DNA of 64,000 bases from NCBI GenBank assembly GCA_003388555.1, contig QQVD01000056.1, forward strand, positions 124,001 through 188,000, read 5' to 3'. The notes beneath the pieces are model-generated. The model had not been told where the DNA came from and made no database searches. It saw only the letters and a program-made list of their open reading frames with translations. Both the position numbers and the translations under genes were made by a program. Shown one piece after another: positions 35,193-45,659 of the stretch. Each line of letters opens with the position of its first letter. Position 1 is the first letter of the stretch. The stretch comes from Acidobacteriota bacterium (lineage in GTDB: Bacteria > Acidobacteriota > Thermoanaerobaculia > Multivoradales > Multivoraceae).

Positions 35193-35750
35193 ATGAACAC
35201 CGAATCGACCGTCAGCGGATCGCACGCACGGCCCCCCGAGGACGCGACCACGCTCGTGCGCCGCTTCGCCGCGGCCGGCGCGTCGCGCTACGACGCGCTG
35301 GTGGCGCTCGGAGAGCTGTCCCCCGACACGGCGTTGCCGGCGCTGCGCCGCGGTCTGCGCGACGACGACTGGCACGTGCGCCACTGGTGCGCGATCGCCC
35401 TCGATCAGCTCGCCGACGCCGACGCGCTGGCAGACCTGATCGACCTGCTCGACGATCCGCACTACAAGGTGCGGCTGTGGGCGGTGCACTCTCTGGCGTG
35501 CGATCACTGCAAGCCCGGGGTCGAGGCGCCGTGCGACATCGTGCCGCTGCTGATCGAGCGCGCCGAGCGCGACGAGCATCCGCGGGTGCGCAAGATGGCG
35601 ACCGTGATGCTCGCGCACCAGCTGATCGACGAGCGCGCGCTGTCGCTGCTGCGGCGCAAGGCCTCGCGCACCGATCCCGGCGACGACCCGAAGCTGCGGA
35701 TGCACGCCCGCCAGGGTCTCGAGCGCTACCGCGAAGCGGGCCTCGGATAG
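35193..35750 (+). CDS. HEAT-repeat protein
   Basis: The product is 185 residues with at least three HEAT units: ALPALRRGLRDDDWHVRHWC, ADLIDLLDDPHYKVRLWAVH, and LIERAERDEHPRVRKMATVM. Cytoplasmic scaffold or lyase-type HEAT proteins share this pattern. The cysteines in LACDHCKPG...PC are unusual and might bind metal. The ATG at 35193 has GGAGG upstream, and it is probably co-transcribed with the propeller gene. Its last 25 bp overlap the convergent DUF4269 gene. Confidence 0.8.
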   Translation: MNTESTVSGSHARPPEDATTLVRRFAAAGASRYDALVALGELSPDTALPALRRGLRDDDWHVRHWCAIALDQLADADALADLIDLLDDPHYKVRLWAVHSLACDHCKPGVEAPCDIVPLLIERAERDEHPRVRKMATVMLAHQLIDERALSLLRRKASRTDPGDDPKLRMHARQGLERYREAGLG

Positions 35751-36409
35751 AGGGATCTCGGACAGAGCGGTTTCTGATCGGAGGGTCGCGCACAGAGACC
35801 CGCGTCATCAGAGCGCTCGAGCCGCGCCCGGCGGATCAGCGGCAGCAGGGCGGCGTCGGAGTGGTGCTCGAGCGCCAGAATGGCGGCGAACGGATCGCCG
35901 CCCAGGCCGAGGGCGTCGGCGAACGCCGCCTCGGTGGAAGCGCCCCGCGCCTTGCGCCGCACCACTTCGCGGTGCAGGGCCGGCCCGGCCAGCTCGAGCA
36001 GCCGCTGCTCGACCACCAGGTGGCGGAAGGCGATCTGCCGGTGCGCCGGAGCCGGTTGGGCGAAGAGCTCGACCGGGAAGCCGTCGATCGAGAAGCGCAC
36101 GACGTGGGTCGGCGAGCGGTGCATCCAGCCACGCCACTGCTCGAACCCCACGCAGCGCCGGTTCTCGCCGAAGGCCCGCCGCGCGACGGCGGCGAAGTCG
36201 TCGAGGCGCGGCGCGCAGCAGGCGAGATCGATGTCGCTGCTCGCGACCTCCACCCCGATCGGCAGCGAGCCGACGAAGAGCGGCGCGAAGCGCCTTAGCG
36301 GCGGCAGCAGGTCGCGCTGCAGGATCGGCAGGGCGCGACGCTGGCGCTCGGTGCCGCCGGCCAGCCGGTCGAGCTCCGTCCAGCGCCGATCGACGGGCGG
36401 TGGCCGCAC
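35726..36409 (-). CDS. DUF4269 (nucleotidyltransferase-like) protein
   Basis: The product is 227 residues from a GTG at 36409. The core FVGSLPIGVEVASSDIDLAC is the G-S...D-x-D pattern of nucleotidyltransferase folds as found in DUF4269. It is followed by FSIDGFPVELFAQPAPAHRQ and FRHLVVEQRLLELAG, also family-typical. The C-terminal about 30 residues extend beyond the normal length and overlap the HEAT gene. It starts 12 bp after the NTF2-like gene, so it closes the glpF operon. Function uncharacterised. Confidence 0.75.
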   Translation of the reverse strand: MRPPPVDRRWTELDRLAGGTERQRRALPILQRDLLPPLRRFAPLFVGSLPIGVEVASSDIDLACCAPRLDDFAAVARRAFGENRRCVGFEQWRGWMHRSPTHVVRFSIDGFPVELFAQPAPAHRQIAFRHLVVEQRLLELAGPALHREVVRRKARGASTEAAFADALGLGGDPFAAILALEHHSDAALLPLIRRARLERSDDAGLCARPSDQKPLCPRSLYPRPASR

Positions 36410-36421
36410 GCCGGGAAGACC

Positions 36422-36847
36422 CTACCCCGCGGCGTTCTGCAGCTGGCCGGCCATCATCTGGTGCAGCAGATTGACCGCCTTGAGCGGCCGCACCATCACC
36501 TTGAAGCGCGTGATGCGCTGCTCGTCGTTCCACCAGATCATGTCGACGCCGTTGATCTGGATGCCGTCGATCTCGGCCTCGAACTCGAGCACCGCGGAGC
36601 GCTCGGCGTACCACTCGCCGGCGTAGCGGAACTGGCTGCGGGCGAACACCTTCGTCGCCGCGGACAGGTAGGCGAAGGTGAGCTGCCGCCCCTGTTGCGG
36701 GGTATGCACCACCGGCGACAGGAACACCGCGTCCTCGTCCAGCAGATCGAACAGCAACGAGTCGTCGCCGCCCTGCCGCATGGCGTCGACCACCCGGTGC
36801 CAGCGCCGGATCGCTTCCGGTCTCTGCGCCTCCTCAGCGTTCGCCAC
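36422..36847 (-). CDS. NTF2-like (SnoaL-type) protein
   Basis: The product is 141 residues from the GTG at 36847 with CGGAG upstream. It has the NTF2 fold pattern: helix AIRRWHRVVDAMRQGGDDSL, LLDEDAVFLSPVVHTPQQGR, and terminal strands INGVDMIWWNDEQRITRFKV. It is cytoplasmic. The family includes small-molecule isomerases and non-enzymatic binding proteins. It sits 20 bp downstream of glpF and 12 bp upstream of the DUF4269 gene, a tight three-gene unit; a link to glycerol metabolism is only positional. Confidence 0.8.
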   Translation of the reverse strand: MANAEEAQRPEAIRRWHRVVDAMRQGGDDSLLFDLLDEDAVFLSPVVHTPQQGRQLTFAYLSAATKVFARSQFRYAGEWYAERSAVLEFEAEIDGIQINGVDMIWWNDEQRITRFKVMVRPLKAVNLLHQMMAGQLQNAAG

Positions 36848-36867
36848 GACTCCGTCTCCGCGCCGGG

Positions 36868-37614
36868 TCAGCCGAAGATCTGGTCGAAGAGCACCGCGCC
36901 GAGCACGCCGCCGATGAGCGGACCGACGATCGGGATCCAGGCGTAGCCCCAGTCCGACTTGCCCTTGCCGGGGATCGGCAGCAGCGCGTGGGCGATGCGC
37001 GGACCGAGATCGCGCGCCGGGTTGATCGCGTAACCGGTGGGGCCGCCGAGGCTCATGCCGATGGCGAAGACGAGGATGCCGACCAGCATCGGGTTGATCG
37101 CGGTGCTGAACACCGCGGTGAGGTCGAAGTCGCCGCTGACCATCTCGCCGGCGTTCTCGCCGATTCCGAGCACGCCGAAGACGAGCATCGCCGTGCCGAT
37201 GATCTCGCACACCAGGTTGGCGCCGGGCGAGCGGATCGCCGGGCCGGTGGCGAAGACACCCAGCTTGGCGGCGTGGTCGCGGGTCTCGGACCAGTGGGAG
37301 AGGTAGGCGAGCCAGACCAGCACCGCGCCCAGGATGGCGCCGAGCATCTGGCCGCCGAGGTAGTACGGGAGCTGGTTGGTCTCGACCTGACCGATCGAGA
37401 AGAGGCCGATGGTCACCGCGGGATTGATGTGGGCGCCGCTGATGCGTCCCACCGTGTAGACCGCCAACGCCACCGCGAAGCCCCACCCGGCGTTGATCAT
37501 CAGCCAGCCGGTGCCGTGGCCCTTGGTGCGACCGAGCAGGTCGTTGGCGACCACACCGCAGCCGAGCAGGATCAGGATCGTGGTTCCGACGGTCTCGGCG
37601 ACGAAGATCTCCAT
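36868..37614 (-). CDS. glpF: MIP-family channel, glycerol facilitator-like
   Basis: The product is 248 residues with six membrane helices and the two pore NPA boxes, SGAHINPAVT and YAINPARDLGPR. The aspartate right after the second NPA-Arg is characteristic of aquaglyceroporins rather than pure water channels. The ATG at 37614 has AGAAGG upstream. It lies divergent to glpK 539 bp away, which supports glycerol as the substrate: facilitated entry, then trapping by phosphorylation. Confidence 0.88.
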   Translation of the reverse strand: MEIFVAETVGTTILILLGCGVVANDLLGRTKGHGTGWLMINAGWGFAVALAVYTVGRISGAHINPAVTIGLFSIGQVETNQLPYYLGGQMLGAILGAVLVWLAYLSHWSETRDHAAKLGVFATGPAIRSPGANLVCEIIGTAMLVFGVLGIGENAGEMVSGDFDLTAVFSTAINPMLVGILVFAIGMSLGGPTGYAINPARDLGPRIAHALLPIPGKGKSDWGYAWIPIVGPLIGGVLGAVLFDQIFG

Positions 37615-38152
37615 GGCCTTCTTCTCCCTCCGAAGGTGGGTGGGTGCTCGTGCTGGGCGCCAGGAAGGCAGGCGGCGCTACGAGCCCCCGCGATGCCGCG
37701 GCCCGCAGCATCCTGGCGACAGCTGGTGCAGTCGTGTCGACGCGGCGTCTGTCTGTTGTCTGTCGAGAGCGCGGTGATCGTAGCGCAGAAGGTCAGGGGG
37801 CTTAGGCTGGTGAGTGGGATGGAGCATCGCGATGAGGATGCGAGCTCGCGTTCGGTTCAGTTGGCCGGTGGCGGATGGCTGGGACGACCCCACCCCAACC
37901 CTCCCCCTGAAGGGGGAGGGAGTCTGGTGTTCGCGTCACCCTAACCCTGAAGGTGAAAGGAGTCTGGTGTTCGCGTCGCCGAAACCGATCTGAAGGCTGG
38001 CCGACGACGATGGTCGGCCAAAGCCACTGGGACGACACCTGCCGATAGAGTCGCCTCACCCACCGAATCCGCGAAGTCCACCGAACCGACGCGGTTCCGG
38101 CGCAGATCCGCAGATCCATCTTCCACGTCGCCACCGCAGGGAGCATCCCCCC
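37615..38152. other. Divergent glpF-glpK intergenic region
   Basis: No gene supported. It contains promoters for both directions and a CCTCCCCCTGAAGGGGGAGG palindrome at 37900-37919, followed by a second, imperfect CCCTGAAGGTGAAAGGAGTC copy near 37945. No clear operator repeat for a glycerol regulator was identified. Confidence 0.5.
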
Positions 38153-39643
<1,491 letters not shown>

Positions 39644-39678
39644 CCGTGCCGCGGACCGCCCCACCTGAAATCCCCGCG

Positions 39679-39732
39679 GCGCATCGGGCGCATCGGGCGC
39701 ATCGGGCGCATCGGGCGCATCGGGCGCATCGT
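39679..39732. repeat. Six tandem copies of GCGCATCGG
   Basis: A perfect 9-bp tandem repeat (the last unit ends in T) fills most of the 100-bp gap between glpK and the metallohydrolase gene, ending 14 bp before its start codon, just upstream of its GGAGG site. It may vary in length by slippage. Confidence 0.8.
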
Positions 39733-39746
39733 CCGGAGGCACCACG

Positions 39747-41183
39747 ATGAGTCGCAAGGACGCACCGATCACCCTCGGCTTCCACGGCGCAGCCCGCACC
39801 GTCACCGGCTCGCGCTACCAGCTCATCGCCGGCGGCCGCCGCACGGTGATCGACTGTGGCCTCTTCCAGGGCCTCAAGCAGCTGCGCGAGCTCAACTGGC
39901 GCGAGCCGCCCTTCCCCGCCCACGAGGTCGATCGGGTGCTGCTGACCCACGCCCACATCGACCACATCGGCATGGTGCCGCGGCTGGTGCGCAACGGCTT
40001 CCGCGGCCCGATCCACTGCACCCGCTCGACCCTCGAGCTGGCCCGCCTGCTGCTGCTCGACTCGGCGGAGATCCACGAAGAGGACGCCCGCTACGCCAAC
40101 AAGAAGGGCTACAGCAAGCACAAGCCGGCCAAGCCGCTGTACACCGTCGAGGACGCCAAGCGCGCCATCAAGCAGCTCGAGAAGGTCGACTTCGGCCAGT
40201 GGCTCGACGTCGGTGGCGGGGTGCAGGCACGCTGGCACGGCGCCGGCCACATCCTCGGCGCGGCCAGCATCGAGCTCGAGATCGAGGACCCGAGGAGCGC
40301 CGGCCGCACCGGCACCCTGCTGATGAGCGGCGACATCGGCCGCTACGGCATGCCGCTGCACCTCGATCCGGCGCCGAGGCCTGCGGCGCAGGTGATCGTC
40401 TGCGAGTCGACCTACGGCGACCGTGACCACGACCACGAGCTGCCGGTCGAGGAGCAGCTGCGGCAGCCGATCGCCCGCTGCATCGAGCGCGGCGGCACAG
40501 TGCTCATCCCGGCGTTCGCGGTCGGGCGCTCGCAGCAGCTCACCCTGGTACTGCGCCGGCTGATGACCGGCGGCCAGCTGCCGCAGGTGCCGATCCACAT
40601 CGACAGTCCGATGGCGGTCGACGCGACCGAGATCTACTCCCGGCATCTCGACGAGCACCACGTCGACGCCGACGTCTTCGCCGACGGGCGCGGGGTCCTC
40701 TTCCCCGACAACGTCGAGCTGTGCCGCAGCGTCTCGCAGTCGAAGGCGCTCAACGACCTGCCCGGGCCGCGCATCATCATCTCGGCCTCCGGCATGCTGA
40801 CCGCCGGCCGCGTCGTGCATCATCTGCGTCGCCTGGTCGGCGATCGCAAGAACCTGATCTTCCTCGCCGGCTACCAGGCACCCGGCACCCGCGGACGCGA
40901 TCTGCTCGAGGGCGCGCCGACGGTGCGCATGTTCGGGCAGGACGTCGCGGTGAGGGCGGAGTGTCAGTCGGTGCGCGGCCTCTCGGCCCACGGCGACCGC
41001 GGTGAGTTGATGCGCTGGCTGCGCAGCCACGACCAGGCCCCGCGTCAGGTCTACCTCACCCACGGCGAGCCCGACGCGGCGTTCCAGCTGGCGCAGCGCA
41101 TCGAGCGTGACCTCGACTGGCGGGTCGCGGTGCCCGAGCTCGACGAGGTGGTGGCGCTCGAGGGGATGTTGTTCCAGCAGTGA
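39747..41183 (+). CDS. Beta-CASP metallo-beta-lactamase RNA hydrolase
   Basis: The product is 478 residues. The metal motif THAHIDHIG is at about 67-75 (His-x-His-x-Asp-His), with further ligands in ARWHGAGHILGAA and LLMSGDIGRYG. The beta-CASP and RMMBL parts follow: CESTYGDRDH, GGTVLIPAFAVGRSQQ, IIISASGMLTAGRVVHHL and a C-terminal GLSAHGDRGELMRWL. Relatives of CPSF-73/YSH1 type cleave RNA. Start ATG with GGAGG upstream. Its stop overlaps the next gene (GTGA), so the two are coupled. Confidence 0.88.
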   Translation: MSRKDAPITLGFHGAARTVTGSRYQLIAGGRRTVIDCGLFQGLKQLRELNWREPPFPAHEVDRVLLTHAHIDHIGMVPRLVRNGFRGPIHCTRSTLELARLLLLDSAEIHEEDARYANKKGYSKHKPAKPLYTVEDAKRAIKQLEKVDFGQWLDVGGGVQARWHGAGHILGAASIELEIEDPRSAGRTGTLLMSGDIGRYGMPLHLDPAPRPAAQVIVCESTYGDRDHDHELPVEEQLRQPIARCIERGGTVLIPAFAVGRSQQLTLVLRRLMTGGQLPQVPIHIDSPMAVDATEIYSRHLDEHHVDADVFADGRGVLFPDNVELCRSVSQSKALNDLPGPRIIISASGMLTAGRVVHHLRRLVGDRKNLIFLAGYQAPGTRGRDLLEGAPTVRMFGQDVAVRAECQSVRGLSAHGDRGELMRWLRSHDQAPRQVYLTHGEPDAAFQLAQRIERDLDWRVAVPELDEVVALEGMLFQQ

Positions 41184-42922
41184 GCACCCACCGCAACGAA
41201 ACAGCGGCCGTGGATCGGCCGCGGCGAGCCGCAACGCCGGCCATCCTGGTGCCGATGGCCCTGGTGGCGCTGGTGGTCGCCTGTCAGGGAAGAGAAGAGG
41301 AGGAACCCGGCGTGAGCCCCGAGCAGACAACCGAGTCGGTCGACCTGCTGGTGCGCGGGGCGCGGATCTGGACCGGCGACGAGAACGACCCTTGGGCTGA
41401 GGCGGTCGCCGTCGCCGGCGATCGCATCGTCGCGGTCGGCAGCGACGACGAGCTGGCGCCTCTGGCGGATCGCGCCGGGCGGGTGATCGACGCCGCCGGC
41501 GCCACCGTCGCGCCAGGCTTCATCGACACCCACGTGCACTTCCTCGACGGCGGCTTCCGGCTGTCGTCGGTGCAGCTGCGCGACGCCGCCACGCCCGAGG
41601 AGTTCGCGCAGCGCATCGCCGAGTTCGCCGCCACCGTGCCGACAGGGACCTGGATCCTCGGCGGCGACTGGGACCACGAGAACTGGGGCGGCGAGCTGCC
41701 GCACCGCGACTGGATCGACGACTTGGTTCCCGAGCATCCGGTGTGGGTCAACCGCCTCGACGGCCACATGGCGCTGGCCAGCTCCCTGGCCCTCGAACGC
41801 GCCGGCGTCGACGCGGCGACCGCGGTGCCGGAGGGCGGCGAGATCGAACGTGACGAGACGGGCCGCATCACCGGCATCCTGCGCGACAACGCCATGCCGC
41901 TGGTGGACCGGGTGGTGCCCGAGCCCAGCGACGCACAGGAGGACACTGCGCTCGACGCGGCGATGCGCTACGTCGCCTCGCACGGGGTCACCTCGGTGCA
42001 CAACATGGGCACCTGGGAGCAGCTCGAGGTCTTCCGCCGCGCCCACGCCGCCGGTCGCCTGCAGACCCGCATCTACGCGGCGGTGCCACTGGCGACCTGG
42101 GAGCGGCTCGCCGAGACCGTGCAGCGCGAGGGCCGCGGCGACGAGTGGCTGCGCACCGGCCTGCTCAAGGGCTTCGTCGACGGGTCGCTGGGCTCGCACA
42201 CCGCCGCCTTCCTCGCCGACTACAGCGACGAGCCCGGCGAGCGCGGCCTCTTCGTCACCTCCGAGGAGGACCTGCGCCAGCGCATCGGCGGCGCCGACGC
42301 CGAGGGCCTGCACGTCACCGTGCACGCGATCGGCGACCACGCCGTGCGCACCCTGCTCGACCTGTTCGAGGAGGCCGCCGCGGCCAACGGGCCGCGCGAT
42401 CGTCGTTTCCGCATGGAGCACGCACAGCACGTGCACCCAGACGACCTCGACCGCTTCGCCGAGCTGGAAGTGATTCCGAGCATGCAGCCCTACCACGCCA
42501 TCGACGACGGGCGCTGGGCGGAGCGCGTCATCGGCGCCGAGCGCTCGGCGACGACCTACCCCTTCGGCTCACTGCTCGAGCGGGGGGCGCGGCTGGCCTT
42601 CGGCAGCGACTGGTTCGTGGCACCGCCGATCCCGCTGCTCGGTCTCGACGCGGCGGTCAACCGGCGCACCCTCGACGGCGCCAACCCCGACGGCTGGTAT
42701 CCCGAGCAGCGCATCGGGCTGGAGCCCGCGCTGCGCGCCTACACCCGCGACGCGGCGTACTCCTCGTTCGAGGAACGACTCAAGGGCACGATCGAAGTCG
42801 GCAAGCTGGCCGATCTCGTGGTGCTCGATCGCGACCTCTTCGCCGACGACGGTGCCAGCCTGGCCGAGGCCGCGGTGCGCTACACGGTGGTCGGCGGTGA
42901 GGTGGTGTACGAGGCGGAGTGA
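41180..42922 (+). CDS. YtcJ-like amidohydrolase, probable lipoprotein
   Basis: The product is 580 residues from a GTG overlapping the upstream stop. The lipobox-like LVALVVACQG (Cys about 35) suggests membrane attachment after export. The amidohydrolase-3 barrel has GFIDTHVHFLDGG (metal HxH), GVTSVHNMGTW, GLHVTVHAIGDHAV, RFRMEHAQHVHPDDL and AFGSDWFVAPPIPLL. It probably hydrolyses an amide, formamide or cyclic imide; the substrate is unknown. Translational coupling to a cytoplasmic nuclease is odd but may only reflect compact gene spacing. Confidence 0.85.
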   Translation: MSTHRNETAAVDRPRRAATPAILVPMALVALVVACQGREEEEPGVSPEQTTESVDLLVRGARIWTGDENDPWAEAVAVAGDRIVAVGSDDELAPLADRAGRVIDAAGATVAPGFIDTHVHFLDGGFRLSSVQLRDAATPEEFAQRIAEFAATVPTGTWILGGDWDHENWGGELPHRDWIDDLVPEHPVWVNRLDGHMALASSLALERAGVDAATAVPEGGEIERDETGRITGILRDNAMPLVDRVVPEPSDAQEDTALDAAMRYVASHGVTSVHNMGTWEQLEVFRRAHAAGRLQTRIYAAVPLATWERLAETVQREGRGDEWLRTGLLKGFVDGSLGSHTAAFLADYSDEPGERGLFVTSEEDLRQRIGGADAEGLHVTVHAIGDHAVRTLLDLFEEAAAANGPRDRRFRMEHAQHVHPDDLDRFAELEVIPSMQPYHAIDDGRWAERVIGAERSATTYPFGSLLERGARLAFGSDWFVAPPIPLLGLDAAVNRRTLDGANPDGWYPEQRIGLEPALRAYTRDAAYSSFEERLKGTIEVGKLADLVVLDRDLFADDGASLAEAAVRYTVVGGEVVYEAE

Positions 42923-42944
42923 GTGGCAGGGCGGCTGGGTGGCC

Positions 42945-43000
42945 GGGGTCAGGGGTCAGGGGTCAGGGGTCAGGGGTCAGGGGTCAGGGGTCAGGGGTCA
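42945..43000. repeat. Eight tandem copies of GGGGTCA
   Basis: A perfect 7-bp tandem repeat (56 bp) lies 22 bp after the amidohydrolase stop. It is a simple minisatellite, probably length-variable. It has the same heptad period as the array at 22939-22987 but a different sequence. Confidence 0.85.
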
Positions 43001-43069
43001 GGATGTTTACGCTACGGCGAGCACCATGCTCCCTCCCCCTTCAGGGGGAGGGTTGGGGTGGGGACTCCC

Positions 43070-43458
43070 GGCCAAGCGGGGCCTGACACCTGAGCGCTCT
43101 GCGGGGCGGTCGCGCGTCGCGGGGCGGTCGCTCCTCGTGACACCCCCACCTCTATCCTCCCCCTGAAGGGGGAGGAGTCAGAGCTGTGGTCTCCCGGCCA
43201 ACCGGGGCCTGACACCTGAGCGCTCTGCGGGGCGGTCGCGCGTCGCGAGGCGGTCGCTCCTCGTGACACCCCCACCTCTATCCTCCCCCTGAAGGGGCAG
43301 GAGTCGGAGCTGCGGTCTCTCGGCCGACCGGGGCCTGACACCTGAGCGCTCTGCGGGGCGGTCGCGCGTCGCGAGGCGGTCGCTCCTCGTGACACCCCCC
43401 ACCTTTATCCTCCCCCTGACGGGGCAGGAGTCGGAGCTGCGGTCTCTCGGCCGACCGG
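43070..43458. repeat. Three direct copies of a 126-bp unit
   Basis: Units are anchored at GCCTGACACCTGAGCGCTCT (43081, 43207, 43333), an exact 126-bp spacing; a fragment of a fourth follows. Each unit includes GGGGCGGTCGCGCGTCGC, CTCCTCGTGACACCCCC and a CCTCCCCCTGAAGGGG palindrome. The minus strand is open through all copies with a 42-residue period, but this is a by-product of 126 being divisible by three. Confidence 0.8.
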
Positions 43459-43526
43459 CACCTTGGATCTGAGAGCCGACCTGTCGTTCTCCTGCCGCTC
43501 CAGACTCACAGAAGAACCATCCCCTC

Positions 43527-43937
43527 CTACCCTCCGGTCCAACCGCCGAAGTCGGCGCCCTGGGCGATCCAGGCGCGGATCGTCTCGATCTCCTGGGGAG
43601 AGAGCGGATCGCCCTCGGCAGGCATCAGGTCGAGGTCGTCGGCGGGCAGGTTGACGCGGGTGTAGAAGGTCGACTGCTCGGGCTGGCCGGGCACCAGGAT
43701 CTTGCCGCCGCGGCCGCCGGCGAGGATCGCCTGGGCGGTGTCCATGCGCAGGTCGTTGAACTGGTCGACCGGTCCATGACAGGAGACGCAGCGCGACTCG
43801 ACGATGGGCCAGACGTCGCGGGCGAAGCTCACCTGCTGCGCCGCCGAGGCAGGCTGCGAGGTGCTCGTCGTCAGCGCCAGGGCCGCGATCGCGGCCGCGC
43901 CGGCGAGAAGGGTCGTGGTGCGGGTCCAGTGGTTCAA
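43527..43937 (-). CDS. Secreted single-haem cytochrome c-type protein
   Basis: The product is 136 residues. I choose the TTG at 43937 because GAGGAG lies 8-9 bp upstream and a signal peptide follows directly (TLLAGAAAIAALALTTSTS). The haem site is ESRCVSCHGP (Cys50, Cys53, His54), with distal features LRMDTAQAILAGGRGGKILV and LMPAEGDPLSPQEIETIRAW, typical of planctomycete-type/c-type domains with a distal Met in LMPAEG. It is a periplasmic electron carrier; the partner is unknown and no oxidase is adjacent. Confidence 0.82.
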   Translation of the reverse strand: MNHWTRTTTLLAGAAAIAALALTTSTSQPASAAQQVSFARDVWPIVESRCVSCHGPVDQFNDLRMDTAQAILAGGRGGKILVPGQPEQSTFYTRVNLPADDLDLMPAEGDPLSPQEIETIRAWIAQGADFGGWTGG

Positions 43938-44521
43938 GGTCAGCTCTCCTCGAGAATCCAGGTCATCGGCTCGGGTCGCCGCGGTAGCGCCTTCGACTGC
44001 GATCCGCAATCCTAGCGTCGACGGTGGGGCGATCGGTGAGCGGCCTGCGGTCGGCATGCACCGTGCACCGCATGCAGCCGGACACCGGCCGGTCACCCGG
44101 CTGCGCCCGTCGCCAGGGCTTGCAGGCTCTGGCCGCTGCTCCTCTGTCAACAGGAGTCGACCGGGAGGGCTTCCCGAGCTCTCGCGGCACGCGGCGGCCA
44201 GGCTGCAGCAGGCGCCGGCCCGGCACTGGTTCCCGGAGGCCCCACCCGGGCATCCGATGCGGGCCGGAGCGCCGAAGTAAACGGAAGGACCTCTCAGGAT
44301 GGCTGGTCGCTGGGCGTAGTGTGGCGTCCCAGCTGTTCGCCGCTGTTCGCCGCTGTTTCGCCGCTGTTTCGCAGCAGAGCTCGCGGCGCACCTGCCGAGC
44401 GGTCGCCCCGGACCGGCGGCGGGACCGGGAAGACGCTCGACCGCCGGGGCTCGACCGACCGGGCCTCTGGACGAGTCCGACGACGCTGAAACGAAGACCG
44501 ATACGACGGAAGGAGATCCGG
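43938..44521. other. Intergenic region between divergent genes
   Basis: No gene supported. A short direct repeat (TTCGCCGCTG, four near copies at about 44335-44375) is the only structure seen, besides the ribosome site GGAAGGAGAT before the next gene. Confidence 0.5.
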
Positions 44522-45526
44522 ATGGGACTGCTGGTGAAGGGCGAGTGGAAGGACGAGTGGTACGACACCGACGAGACGGACGGCGCCTTCGAGCGCGACG
44601 AGGCGAGCGTCCGCTCGTGGGTGGAGGCCGATCCCGAGGCGGAGCACCCGGCCGAGCCGGGGCGCTACCACCTCTACGTCAGCTACGCCTGCCCCTGGGC
44701 CCATCGCACGCTGATCTTCCGCAAGCTCAAGCGACTCGACGAGGCGATAGGCCTCTCGGTGGTCGATCCGTACATGGGCAGCAACGGCTGGGAGTTCGCC
44801 AGCGCCCGCGGCGACGAGGCGGCGGACGGCGCCACCGACGACGATCTGCTCGGCAAGGACTTCCTGCACCAGGTGTACGCCGAGGCCAAGCCCGACTTCA
44901 CCGGCCGCGTCACCGTGCCGGTGCTCTGGGACCGCGAAGCGCAGACGATCGTCAGCAACGAGTCGTCGGAGATCATCCGCATGCTGAACAGCGCCTTCGA
45001 CCGCTTCGGCGACGCCTCGGTCGACTTCGCTCCCGAGGAGCTGCTCGGCGAGATCGACGCGGTCAACGAGCGCGTCTACCACAGCGTCAACAACGGCGTG
45101 TACAAGTGCGGTTTCGCCACCGAGCAGGCGCCCTACGAGAAGGCTTTCGGTGAGCTCTTCGCGACCCTCGACTGGCTGGAGGAGCGGCTGGCGGACCGGC
45201 GCTATCTGGTCGGCGATCGGCTCACCGAGGCGGACTGGCGCCTGTTCACCACCCTGGTGCGCTTCGACGCCGTCTACCACGGCCACTTCAAGTGCAACCT
45301 GCGGCGCATCGTCGACTACCCGAACCTGTCGAACTACCTGCGCGAGCTCTACCAGATCCCGGGCGTCGCCGACACGGTGCGCTTCGATCACATCAAGCCG
45401 CACTACTACCGCTCCCACCCGATGGTGAACCCGACCCGCATCGTCCCGGTCGGTCCGCAGCTCGATCTCGATCGGCCGCACGACCGCGAGCGACTGCCCG
45501 GCGCGCCCTGGCGCGTGGCCGCCTGA
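44522..45526 (+). CDS. Glutathionyl-hydroquinone reductase-like glutathione transferase
   Basis: The product is 334 residues from the ATG at 44522 with AAGGAG upstream. The catalytic motif SYACPWAHR (Cys about 57) is that of the omega-like/YqjG family, as are GRVTVPVLWDREAQTIVSNE, SSEIIRMLN, and the C-terminal domain signature RYLVGDRLTEADWRLFTTLV. It reduces glutathionyl-hydroquinones or other glutathione adducts in the cytoplasm. The family length (about 320-330) matches. No neighbouring quinone-metabolism gene is apparent. Confidence 0.88.
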   Translation: MGLLVKGEWKDEWYDTDETDGAFERDEASVRSWVEADPEAEHPAEPGRYHLYVSYACPWAHRTLIFRKLKRLDEAIGLSVVDPYMGSNGWEFASARGDEAADGATDDDLLGKDFLHQVYAEAKPDFTGRVTVPVLWDREAQTIVSNESSEIIRMLNSAFDRFGDASVDFAPEELLGEIDAVNERVYHSVNNGVYKCGFATEQAPYEKAFGELFATLDWLEERLADRRYLVGDRLTEADWRLFTTLVRFDAVYHGHFKCNLRRIVDYPNLSNYLRELYQIPGVADTVRFDHIKPHYYRSHPMVNPTRIVPVGPQLDLDRPHDRERLPGAPWRVAA

Positions 45527-45659
45527 CACCATCGAATCCGAGCGCCGGGTGCCGGGCGCCGATCCGGCCGCGGGCCCAGCTCACACCGCGGCGTCCGGTG
45601 CTGCTACGCTCCTCTCGATCGTTGTCGAGGCCCGACGTCCGAGGCCTCCTCCACTCCTC

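Noticed and set aside
43012-43395. Periodic minus-strand ORF in the 126-bp repeats
   Set aside because: Periodicity comes from the DNA repeat length (divisible by three); no ribosome site or family.
43070-43458. Possible CRISPR array
   Set aside because: Units are long direct copies without unique spacers; no cas genes nearby.
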